From Lujinxingia vulgaris (GTDB lineage Bacteria > Myxococcota_A > Bradymonadia > Bradymonadales > Bradymonadaceae), in assembly GCF_007997005.1 (NCBI RefSeq), contig NZ_VOSL01000054.1:1-64000 (forward strand): a stretch of 64,000 nt of DNA, in the 5' to 3' direction. The notes under the pieces were generated by a model. It did not search any database. It was not told the DNA's origin and worked only from the letters and a program-made list of their open reading frames with translations. Of this stretch, positions 1 to 7,461 are shown in pieces; the stretch's first letter is position 1; each line of letters starts with the position of its first letter. The position numbers and the translations under genes are program-made.

Positions 1-2
1 GC

Positions 3-1139
3 GCCGAAGGCGCCGCGCGCGATGAGGCGCTCCTCAAGGCGCTGGCGCGGGTGCTGGAGCAGGGTTTTGGTGTGGTGACCGGCGCGCTCACCGCCGCGGA
101 GGTGCAGCGAGCGCTGCGCACGCGCGCGCTCCCGGAGCCGCTGGTCGAGAAGGTCAGCGACCTGGTCAGTGAGCTCACCCGCGGGCGCTACGCCCCGGGG
201 GCCGGCTCGGCCCAGACGCTGGTGGAGCGCGCCGCGCAACTGATCGATGCGCTCTTTGAGAAGGCCGAAGCCCGGGCGGAGACCGCCTCTGCAAGCACGC
301 AGGCTGGCCGCACAGCCCTTTTGATCGCCGCCGGGGCTGTGGGCCTGTGCGCGGCGCTGGCAGGTCCTGGTGAGGCCCTGGCGCAGGCAGACGAGGCCGG
401 CGTTGAGGCTCAGGCGCCCGAGACCGACGCTTCTGGCGCCACGGTCGACGGCCCCGGCAGCGAGGCCGCCCGGAGCTGGGAGGCGGGAGCGTTTGCGGAG
501 GCGTCTCGGAGCTGGGCGGAGCGCGCCGCACAGCACAACGACGCCACCGCCTGGTACAACGCCGGCACTGCCGCGCTGCGCGCCGGCGACCTGGGGCGCG
601 CGCGCCTTTTTCTGGAGCGCGCCGCGCTCACCCACGCCCATCACCCGGATGTGGCCGCCAACCTTCAGACGACCGTCAACCTGGTGAGCCTCAATGACGC
701 CAACGCCGCACGCTTCGGGGCTCAGAGCCCGGTGGTGGCCCGCGCCTTGCGCAGCGGCCCCTGGCTTGCGCTCATCGTCTTGTGGCTGGCGTTTGCGCTC
801 ACGCTGGTGCGCCGCCTCAGCGGGCGCCCCTCCGCCGGGGTGGTCCGCGCCGCGGTCATCGCCGCCCTGGTGCTCGGGCTGCTCAGCGCGACGCTGCACG
901 TGGGCATCGCCCAGATCTCGGGCCCCGCGCAACTGGGGGTGGTGATGGAGGAGAGCGAGATGCGTGTGGCCCCATCCGAGCACGCTGGCGCGCACAGCGG
1001 ACACCCTCAGCTGGCGGCCGGCGCAGTGGTCGACATCCAACGCACCCGCGAGGGCTGGGTGGAGGTCCTCCTGCCCACCGGCGACCTGGGGTGGCTACTC
1101 GCCAGGCAGGTCGAAGCGGTGCAACCTGCCAGCGAATGA
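3..1139 (+). CDS. BatD/BatE-like fusion protein, C-terminal part (partial at window edge)
   Basis: The frame is open back to the window start, so the N-terminus lies outside. The first ~75 visible residues resemble the cytoplasmic tail of BatD proteins (a helical segment ending in RYAPG). A hydrophobic segment follows (around LLIAAGAVGLCAALAG), then a TPR-like region (AWYNAGTAALRAGDLGRARL), two membrane helices and a C-terminal SH3-like domain (EGWVEVLLPTGDLGWL). TPR plus two helices plus SH3 is the BatE layout, so this looks like BatD and BatE joined in one chain. Bat proteins are envelope proteins linked to MoxR ATPases and VWA proteins in stress or aerotolerance operons; those partners would lie upstream, outside the window. 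The fold assignment is moderately sure, the fusion reading is inference. Confidence 0.6.
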   Translation, partial: AEGAARDEALLKALARVLEQGFGVVTGALTAAEVQRALRTRALPEPLVEKVSDLVSELTRGRYAPGAGSAQTLVERAAQLIDALFEKAEARAETASASTQAGRTALLIAAGAVGLCAALAGPGEALAQADEAGVEAQAPETDASGATVDGPGSEAARSWEAGAFAEASRSWAERAAQHNDATAWYNAGTAALRAGDLGRARLFLERAALTHAHHPDVAANLQTTVNLVSLNDANAARFGAQSPVVARALRSGPWLALIVLWLAFALTLVRRLSGRPSAGVVRAAVIAALVLGLLSATLHVGIAQISGPAQLGVVMEESEMRVAPSEHAGAHSGHPQLAAGAVVDIQRTREGWVEVLLPTGDLGWLLARQVEAVQPASE

Positions 1140-1166
1140 GCCGCATCGCTACCCCGGAGGGCGTTC

Positions 1167-1335
1167 GCCTGTAGCGCCAGGGCAATCGCAAAGTCCCACA
1201 AGACTTTTTATGGAGAACCCACCCAATCCGTAGGGAGGGGTCTTGTGCCCCTCCCGAACTCCCAAGGCGGGGACCCACAAGGGGTCCCCCTACGGTGGTG
1301 GGGACCCACTTTGCGATTGCCCTGCCTGTAGCGCC
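1167..1335 (+). mobile_element. MITE-like repeat, copy 1, with 12-bp direct flanks
   Basis: The element at 1179..1323 (145 bp) begins AGGGCAATCGCAAAGT and ends with the exact reverse complement ACTTTGCGATTGCCCT. It is bounded by an identical 12-bp direct repeat, GCCTGTAGCGCC, at 1167..1178 and 1324..1335, as expected for a target-site duplication. The interior holds short inverted repeats (GGGAGGGG/CCCCTCCC, CCGTAGGG/CCCTACGG) and no transposase. Related copies lie at 31947..32120 (inverted) and 42680..42831. It is a non-autonomous element; the mobilising transposase is not in the window. Confidence 0.85.
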
Positions 1336-1498
1336 GCAATGTCTTGACGCATGCGCCTCTCGTGGTGTCGAGCCCCCGACTGCCTACCTCCCCGCAACGT
1401 CAGCATCGCCACCGACGCGACGCGCTGCGCCGCCCCCTCCGAGCGTCATGAAGGCGTGTGGGTTCGCCTGTCGCCTCGGGGCTTACGCCCATCAACAA

Positions 1499-1533
1499 AG
1501 AAGCCGCGCCCCCTCTTGCGGGACGCGGCTTCT
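1499..1533 (-). terminator. Hairpin after the flotillin operon
   Basis: A 10-bp stem (AGAAGCCGCG / CGCGGCTTCT) with extra GC pairing lies 70 bp beyond the flotillin stop. On the minus strand it is followed by TTTG, a weak U-tract, so it is a probable but not perfect intrinsic terminator. Confidence 0.5.
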
Positions 1534-1603
1534 CTAATCGCTTCAGCGCTGGTGTCCCGCGAGCGTTAGCGCACAGGGCGATGACACTCGGGGTCGCGCA
1601 CCA

Positions 1604-2842
1604 TCATTTGGATTCCTGCATCGCCGCCAGCCCCTGCAGCATGCGCGGCAGATCCATCCCCAACGTCTGCTTGATCTGCTCCGATCCGCTGGCCGCCTTC
1701 ATCGGCGCGGTGCCATGGCGATCGACCTCCTGCATCTGCGAGTCGATGACGGTGATCTTGTCGATCTTGATCTCCTGGACCGTCGAGAGCATCGAGTCGA
1801 GGATCGTGTCGAACTGCTGCAAGAGGAAGATCGGGCGCGCGGAGTCGCCGGCGCTGTTCCAGGTGTCGATCAGCTCGCGCAACGCGACCACGTTGGCCTT
1901 GCCGTCCTCGATAAAGGACGCGGCGTTGGCCTTGGCCTGCGCTTCCAGCTCGGACTTACGGGCCTGCGCAGGCTGAATGAGGTCGGCGGCGAGCTGGCGC
2001 TTGACCTGCTCCAGACGCGCGCGCTGCACGTCGAGGTTCGCGCGAGCTTTGGCGACCATCGCCCCCACCTTGGCGCGCTCCTCGGCCACCATCGCCTCGC
2101 CACGGGTCTGGGCGTCGATGACGCGACGCTCGGCCTCAGCCTTGGCGATCTCCATCTGGGCGTTGACCTTGGCGGTGGCGCGCTTTTGCTGGTTCTCGGC
2201 GTCAAGCACGCTGGCCTCGGCGCGGTTGAGCGCCTCGGCGATGCGGCTCTCCATCAGCAGCGTCGCCGACTGCTGGCGACCGATGGAGTCGAGGTAGCCC
2301 TGATCATCGCTGACGTGCTGGATGTTGAGCGTATCCAGCTCCAGCCCGATGCGCGTCAGATCGTGCTCGGCCTCTTCGGAGAGCGACTGCGCGAACTTGA
2401 TGCGATCGTCGTTGACCTCTTCCGGGGTCAGCGTGGCGAGCACCCCGCGCAGGTTCCCTTCGAGCGTTTCTTTGGCAATCTGGATGATCTGCTGACGCGT
2501 CATCCCCAGAAAACGCTCCACGGCGTTGTCGATCAGCGGCGAACGGCTGCCCACCTTGACGTTGGCCACCCCTTTGACGCTCAAGGGGATACCACCTTTG
2601 GAGTAGGCGTTGGTCACGTGCAGGTCGATGACCATGTTGGTCACATCGAGCCTGTCGACGCGGTGGAAGAGCGGGTTTCGGATCTTACGACCGCTGTGCA
2701 CGATCGTATAACCGGGCGCCTTTTTCTCACCCGCAAACACCAGCACCTCGTTGGGCTGGCAGACCTCAATGAGGTGGGTGGCCGCAATAACCGCAAAGAC
2801 GATCAGGACCAGGATGGCACCGAAGAGAGCGAAGATTCCCAT
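1604..2842 (-). CDS. Flotillin-like SPFH-domain membrane protein (second of the pair)
   Basis: A 412-aa flotillin-family scaffold for membrane microdomains. An N-terminal membrane anchor (residues ~3-24) is followed by the signature VCQPNEVLVF, the SPFH domain (~25-190, including GVLATLTPEEVN) and a long Ala/Glu-rich coiled coil (~195-310). The ATG is preceded by AGGAG at proper spacing. It is the last gene of a minus-strand operon after an NfeD-like gene and a longer flotillin; the 51-bp gap to its paralogue supports co-transcription. NfeD-flotillin pairing is standard for membrane-protein quality control and raft-like domains. The family call is secure; the client proteins are unknown. Confidence 0.9.
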   Translation of the reverse strand: MGIFALFGAILVLIVFAVIAATHLIEVCQPNEVLVFAGEKKAPGYTIVHSGRKIRNPLFHRVDRLDVTNMVIDLHVTNAYSKGGIPLSVKGVANVKVGSRSPLIDNAVERFLGMTRQQIIQIAKETLEGNLRGVLATLTPEEVNDDRIKFAQSLSEEAEHDLTRIGLELDTLNIQHVSDDQGYLDSIGRQQSATLLMESRIAEALNRAEASVLDAENQQKRATAKVNAQMEIAKAEAERRVIDAQTRGEAMVAEERAKVGAMVAKARANLDVQRARLEQVKRQLAADLIQPAQARKSELEAQAKANAASFIEDGKANVVALRELIDTWNSAGDSARPIFLLQQFDTILDSMLSTVQEIKIDKITVIDSQMQEVDRHGTAPMKAASGSEQIKQTLGMDLPRMLQGLAAMQESK

Positions 2843-2893
2843 AATTTCTCCTGTGATGAAGCGTGGGGCACCGAAAAGCGTGTGGTGTGATGC

Positions 2894-4321
2894 TCAGGCC
2901 TTTTCGGTGGGGCCGTCGCGTTCCTCGCCAAGTTTCGGGATGGAGTGCTGCGTGGTGGGGCGCTTACCAAAGCCCTCGCCGGACTCACGCGCCTCCGAGA
3001 GCCGACGCCCGAGGGAGGCGGGGCCGGAGGTGGACTTGCCACCGCCGGCGTTCTCGGTCATGCCGCCACCGCCGGTGAGCACGGCTTCGATGTCGATGCC
3101 CACCGTCTCGCGCATCTCCTTGAAGAGGCCGCTGACGATGCCCGGGAAGCTGCTCACGTAGTTGGGGAGCGCCTTGCCGTTGCCGCTGTCGATCAGCGCC
3201 ACCTCGCGCACCTCGACCTGGCGTGCGGCGTCGGCCACGCGTTTCATCACCGACTCCATGCGCTGCAGGATGAAAACATCCATGGCCGCGTCGCCGGCGT
3301 CGACCCAGACCTCGGTCATCATGCGCAGGACCTCGGCCATGGCACGACCGCGCTCGGCGATCTCGGCGGCCTCACCGGCAGCGGTCAACTCACGAGCGAC
3401 CTTATCGGCCTCGGCCGGGATGACCACGTCGGCCTGCAGACGCAACTTCTCAAGCTCGGTACGCACCTGCTGGAGCTCCTGCTCGGCCTCAGCCCGGGCG
3501 GTCATCGCCCTCGCGGTGGCGCGCTCCTCTTCGGAGCGGGCGCGAAGCTCCAGGTCGGCCTGAAGCTCGCGCAACGCATTCTGAACTCGCTGGATCTGGG
3601 CCTGAGCGTTGCGGCGGGCAACCTCGCCACGCCCCTGCGCTTCGGCTTCCGACTCTTCGGCGGTCTTCACCGCGTTGGACTCGGCGACCTCGGCGACCTT
3701 CAAGATCTCGGCGATGCGGCGGCGACCGATGGAGTCGAGGTAGTCGCGATCATCGGCCACGTTCTGGATCTTCAAGGTGTCCAGGTGCAGGCCGAGCTTC
3801 TCAAGGTCGGGCTCGGCCTCGCGGGCGAGCTGGTCGGCGAAGAGCAGGCGGTTCTCATTGACCTGCTCCGGGGTCAGCGTGGCGAGCACCCCGCGCAGGT
3901 TACCCTCCAGGGTCTCCTGGGCCACGCGCATGATCTCGTTGCGGCCCCGGCCCAGAAAACGCTCCACGGCGTTGTGAATGGCACCGTCGCTGCTGTCGAT
4001 CTTGACGTTGGCCACCGCCTGCAAGGTCAGCGGGATACCGCCGCGGGAGTAGGCCCCGGTGATGCTGATATGCACCGGCATCACGGTCAGGTCGAGGCGG
4101 TCGACCTTCTCAAAGAAGGGGTTAAAGAGGCGCCGGCCGCCGGCCAACACCTCGTAGCCACGCACCGAGCCATCGGCCAGGCGGTAGTCCTTACCCGAGA
4201 AGATCAGCACCTCGTTGGGCCGGCACACGCGCAAAAAGTAGCGGTAGGCCCAGATCAACGCCGAGACGGCGATGAACCCGAAGAACCCTAAAAAGATGGT
4301 CGTTATAACGATACCTTCCAT
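2894..4321 (-). CDS. Flotillin-like SPFH-domain membrane protein (first of the pair)
   Basis: A 475-aa flotillin with an N-terminal transmembrane helix (~5-27), the VCRPNEVLIF signature, an SPFH domain (~30-210, with GVLATLTPEQVN and DYLDSIGRR) and an extended coiled coil rich in Ala, Glu and Arg (~215-330). The last ~60 residues are Gly/Ser-rich with a GGGGMTENAGGGK stretch, absent from the shorter paralogue downstream. The two share many identical blocks, so they arose by duplication; hetero-oligomers like those of other paired flotillins are plausible. It sits between the NfeD-like gene (80-bp gap) and the second flotillin. Confidence 0.9.
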   Translation of the reverse strand: MEGIVITTIFLGFFGFIAVSALIWAYRYFLRVCRPNEVLIFSGKDYRLADGSVRGYEVLAGGRRLFNPFFEKVDRLDLTVMPVHISITGAYSRGGIPLTLQAVANVKIDSSDGAIHNAVERFLGRGRNEIMRVAQETLEGNLRGVLATLTPEQVNENRLLFADQLAREAEPDLEKLGLHLDTLKIQNVADDRDYLDSIGRRRIAEILKVAEVAESNAVKTAEESEAEAQGRGEVARRNAQAQIQRVQNALRELQADLELRARSEEERATARAMTARAEAEQELQQVRTELEKLRLQADVVIPAEADKVARELTAAGEAAEIAERGRAMAEVLRMMTEVWVDAGDAAMDVFILQRMESVMKRVADAARQVEVREVALIDSGNGKALPNYVSSFPGIVSGLFKEMRETVGIDIEAVLTGGGGMTENAGGGKSTSGPASLGRRLSEARESGEGFGKRPTTQHSIPKLGEERDGPTEKA

Positions 4322-4400
4322 ACCCTCTATCCCTTACGTTGATGGACCCGGGGTCACGCCCGTGGCGCAACACCGGCCCCATAATGGTCGCCGAGGTGCC

Positions 4401-5060
4401 TTAACTCTGCCGTCGTTCTTCGAGCGCGCGCATGTCCACCACGCGCGCCACGCCGTCCTCAATGCCGAGCACGAAGCAGGGCTCGTTCAAATCGAGCACC
4501 ACCCCTTCATCCTCGGTCACCGCCATCACATCCATGCTGCGCCCGCCGATGGTCACGCGCACCTTGCCGCGTTGCCCCTTCTTGACCGGGAGCAACACCC
4601 GGGCGGTCGTCCCTACAAAGTCATCGTCGTTGGTCGCCCGTCCGCCTTCACTTAAGCCGCCCAGGTAGAGCACGTAGGCGACCGCCAGGCCGGCCCCCAG
4701 ACCCATCAGCGCCGAGAGTCCGGCGGCGAACCCGCCGCTGGCAAGCCCTAGGACGGTAAGCAGGGTGCCTGTGAGCCCGAAAAAGGCCATCGAGTACGTG
4801 TAGAACTTGAAGCTACGCAGGGGGCGAAAGCGACGCCCGGCTTGCGTCTCGAAGTCTTTTTCGGCGTCGCCATCGAAGTCCTTATCGACTTCAAATTCTT
4901 TGTCGATCTCGAACTCTTTATCGATCTCAAACTCCTTATCGAGATCGAAATCGCCCTCCCCGTCGGCTTCCAGATCGGCATCGGAGCCCAGCCCGGCAAA
5001 GACGGTCATCGCCACAAAGAGGCCCCCGAAGACCAGACAGAATACGTAGAGTGCCAGCAT
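4401..5060 (-). CDS. NfeD-like membrane protein with acidic hexapeptide repeats
   Basis: A 219-aa protein with an N-terminal membrane helix (LYVFCLVFGGLFVAMTVFAGL), a strongly acidic spacer built of DKEFEI-type repeats, two more helices (~90-145) and a C-terminal OB-fold-like NfeD domain (VGTTARVLLPVKKGQRGKVRVTIGG). NfeD proteins partner flotillins at the membrane, and this gene leads the two-flotillin operon. An in-frame ATG lies upstream at 5147, but the extra 29 residues are not membrane-like and have no ribosome site; starting at 5060 puts the helix at the N-terminus behind AGGTCG. The acidic repeat is unusual for the family. Confidence 0.75.
   Translation of the reverse strand: MLALYVFCLVFGGLFVAMTVFAGLGSDADLEADGEGDFDLDKEFEIDKEFEIDKEFEVDKDFDGDAEKDFETQAGRRFRPLRSFKFYTYSMAFFGLTGTLLTVLGLASGGFAAGLSALMGLGAGLAVAYVLYLGGLSEGGRATNDDDFVGTTARVLLPVKKGQRGKVRVTIGGRSMDVMAVTEDEGVVLDLNEPCFVLGIEDGVARVVDMRALEERRQS
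4870..4960 (-). repeat. In-frame 18-bp tandem repeat (DKEFEI units)
   Basis: About four 18-bp units encode DKEFEI, DKEFEI, DKEFEV and a degenerate DKDF. The period is a multiple of three, so copy-number change would keep the reading frame and only alter the length of the acidic linker in the NfeD-like protein. Confidence 0.8.
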
Positions 5061-5314
5061 AGACGACCTGTCATCGGGCCCCGAGATCGAGCGACGAGGA
5101 AGACTTCTCCCCGCTTCACCCAATCCTCTCGAAAGACCCACGGACAAAAGTGGTAGACATCAATGAACGCGTGCGCAGCCTTTGATAGCGCGCAACGTCC
5201 ACGCGATCAAGGCGACTGCGAGCCGGCGATATTCTCCGCCGGCCTTTTATTGCTGCGGAATACCTGCTAGAGTTGAACGCGTTAACGCTGACGAAAATAC
5301 TGAGTTCTCACGGC

Positions 5315-5614
5315 ATGACCGGGCCCCTCACACATCTCACGCTCAAGTTTCTCGTAGGCGCACTGGCCTTTACGAGCGCACTTTTGTTGACGCCCCGCGC
5401 GCTGGTGGACAGCGCGACCGGTGCCGCCGACGACAGCGCTGAGATCTCTGTGCAGCTTCTCGAGCGCCCCGAAGATTGCCTCTGGTGTTCTCCGCCCCCG
5501 ACCAGCGAGCGTTGTGACGAGAACGACGCCGCCGACGGTCACTGGCTTCATCCCGATGAGGCCCACCCCGATGAGTGCGAGGATCGCGCTCGTGCGGCGC
5601 TTCCCGGCGCCTGA
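5315..5614 (+). CDS. Putative small secreted protein of unknown function
   Basis: A 99-aa frame starting MTGPLTHLT with a plausible signal segment (LKFLVGALAFTSALLL) followed by a Cys/Asp/Glu-rich mature part (DCLWC, RCDEN, DECED). The start is uncertain: a TTG at 5273 extends the same frame and neither has a strong ribosome site. The opposite strand carries an overlapping 124-codon frame (5282..5656) with a hydrophobic middle and similar codon bias, so strand choice is not settled. I prefer the plus strand because of the signal-peptide layout. No family is recognised. Confidence 0.35.
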   Translation: MTGPLTHLTLKFLVGALAFTSALLLTPRALVDSATGAADDSAEISVQLLERPEDCLWCSPPPTSERCDENDAADGHWLHPDEAHPDECEDRARAALPGA

Positions 5615-5748
5615 ACACCCCGAAATGACCATCCCGACGTGAAACTTTTGAATCACCCCATTTAAAACCCACAGTCAGGGCCCCGATCCTTGTCACGCGC
5701 CGGATGCGCTGTGGCCGGGGCCGACGTACACCTGTTTGAAGAGGATCC

Positions 5749-7437
5749 ATGAGCGAAAACAACCTGCTACCCGCCCCGCCCAAAAAGGACTACCTGCGCT
5801 ACATCCCGCTCGGTGGTCTGGATGAGGTGGGTATGAACTGCTCGATCATCGAGTGCAACGGCTCGATGCTGATGATCGACTGCGGCATCACCTTCCCCGA
5901 GACCGGCGACTTCGGCGTGGACATCGTCCTGCCCGACTGGAGCTACGTCCTCGACAACCTCGATAAGCTCGACGGCATCCTGCTGACCCACGGTCACGAA
6001 GACCACATCGGGGGCGCGCCCTTCTTCCTCCAGGAAGTCGATGTGCCCGTCTATAGCGGGCGGCTCACCCTGGGCATGCTCAACCGTAAGCTGCAGTCGC
6101 ACGGGCTGGGCAATCAGGTCGACCTGATCGAAGTCGAGCCCGGTGAGCAGCTGGAGATCGGCCCCTTTGTGGCGGAGTTTGTGCACATCAACCACTCCGT
6201 GCCCAACGCCATGGCGATCGCGCTGCACACCCCGATGGGGACCGCGCTCTTCACCGGTGACTGGAAGATCGACCAGACCCCGATGTACGAGCCCATCACC
6301 GACCTGCCGCGCCTCTCGGCGCTGGGCGACCAGGGCGTGCTGGCGCTCTTCGGCGACAGCACCAACTCGGAAGTTCCCGGGTTTACCCGCAGCGAGCGGG
6401 CCGTCTTCCAGGGCTTCTCGGAGGTCTTCGATAACGCCCCCGGTCGCCTCATCGTGGCGCAGTTCTCCAGCAACCTGCACCGCGTCGCCGGCCTGCTGGA
6501 GCTGGCCTACCGCAACAAGCGCAAGGCGGTGCTCATGGGCACAAGCCTTGTCAAAAACTCCAACATTGCCCGCGACTTAGGGTTCTTGCCCTTCCCTCCC
6601 GAAGATGTGCTCATCAACCCGGAGGAGATGGACAAGTACCCCGACAAGCGCATCCTGATCATCTCAACGGGCAGCCAGGCCGAGCCGCGCTCTTCGCTGG
6701 CGCGCATGGCCTTTGGCGACCACCGGCACGTCGAGGTGCAGGAAGGCGACACCATCGTGCTCAGCGCCCGCCAGATTCCGGGCAATGAGTACGGGATCAA
6801 CTCGATGGTCAACGCGCTCTACAAGCGCGGCGCGATCATCATCACCGCCGACGACAAGGTCATCCACGGTTCGGGTCACGCCAAGCAGGAGGAGCTCAAG
6901 CTGATGCTCAACCTCACTCGCCCCACCCACCTGGTCCCCGTCCACGGGGAGTACCGTATGCGCAAGAGCCACGCGCGCTTGGGCTCGGAGGTGGGCGTGA
7001 AGAACACCCACCTGATCGAAAACGGCGACTGCCTGCAGATCACCGAGAAAGGCGCCGAAGTCGTCGGGCGCGTGCATCACGGGCGCATGCTCGTCGACGG
7101 CCGCAACGTGGGCGATACCGAGGACTTCCAGCTTCGGGATCGCCGCAAGCTGGCCAGCGCCGGAATCGTCATGGCCATGGGCATCCTCGATCGGGAGTCG
7201 GGCTCGCTGGTCGCCCCGCCGACCGTGCTTCAGCGCGGGGTGGTCAACACCACCGAGAGCGACGAGCTTCTGGAGCAGGCTGCGCAGGCGGCCTGGAACG
7301 GCGTCCAGGAGCTCTCCCGCGCCGCGCGCGGCGACATCTCCGAGGTTAAAGAGGCGATTCGCACGCATATCCGACGCTACATCAGCAAAGAGCTGGGGCG
7401 TCGCCCCGTGGTGATTCCCGTGGTCCACGAGCTCTGA
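5749..7437 (+). CDS. rnj: Ribonuclease J
   Basis: A 562-aa metallo-beta-lactamase/beta-CASP ribonuclease that acts on RNA as an endonuclease and 5'-3' exonuclease in decay and processing. The HxHxDH motif is seen as HGHEDH near residue 84, followed by further metal ligands in HINHSVPN and FTGDWKID. The beta-CASP region contains GDSTNSE and STGSQAEP, and the late motifs GSGHA and PVHGEYRM are present. Length is typical. The ATG is preceded by AGAGGATCC. It heads a tightly packed plus-strand run with the potassium-uptake genes 24 bp downstream. No RNase E is visible in the window. Confidence 0.95.
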   Translation: MSENNLLPAPPKKDYLRYIPLGGLDEVGMNCSIIECNGSMLMIDCGITFPETGDFGVDIVLPDWSYVLDNLDKLDGILLTHGHEDHIGGAPFFLQEVDVPVYSGRLTLGMLNRKLQSHGLGNQVDLIEVEPGEQLEIGPFVAEFVHINHSVPNAMAIALHTPMGTALFTGDWKIDQTPMYEPITDLPRLSALGDQGVLALFGDSTNSEVPGFTRSERAVFQGFSEVFDNAPGRLIVAQFSSNLHRVAGLLELAYRNKRKAVLMGTSLVKNSNIARDLGFLPFPPEDVLINPEEMDKYPDKRILIISTGSQAEPRSSLARMAFGDHRHVEVQEGDTIVLSARQIPGNEYGINSMVNALYKRGAIIITADDKVIHGSGHAKQEELKLMLNLTRPTHLVPVHGEYRMRKSHARLGSEVGVKNTHLIENGDCLQITEKGAEVVGRVHHGRMLVDGRNVGDTEDFQLRDRRKLASAGIVMAMGILDRESGSLVAPPTVLQRGVVNTTESDELLEQAAQAAWNGVQELSRAARGDISEVKEAIRTHIRRYISKELGRRPVVIPVVHEL

Positions 7438-7461
7438 TTTCCAGGCCTCAAGGCGGCGCCG

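Larger units (their letters stand above)
1140..1603. other. Intergenic region with repeat element and terminator
   Basis: This 464-bp gap between two convergent genes holds a 145-bp repeat element (1179..1323) and a hairpin at 1499..1533. I see no credible gene in it; short ORFs here lie inside the repeat or lack a ribosome site. Confidence 0.7.

Noticed and set aside
2945-4291. Long plus-strand frame opposite the flotillin gene
   Set aside because: It is antisense to a clear SPFH protein, with low-complexity His/Leu/Gly translation typical of GC-rich shadows.
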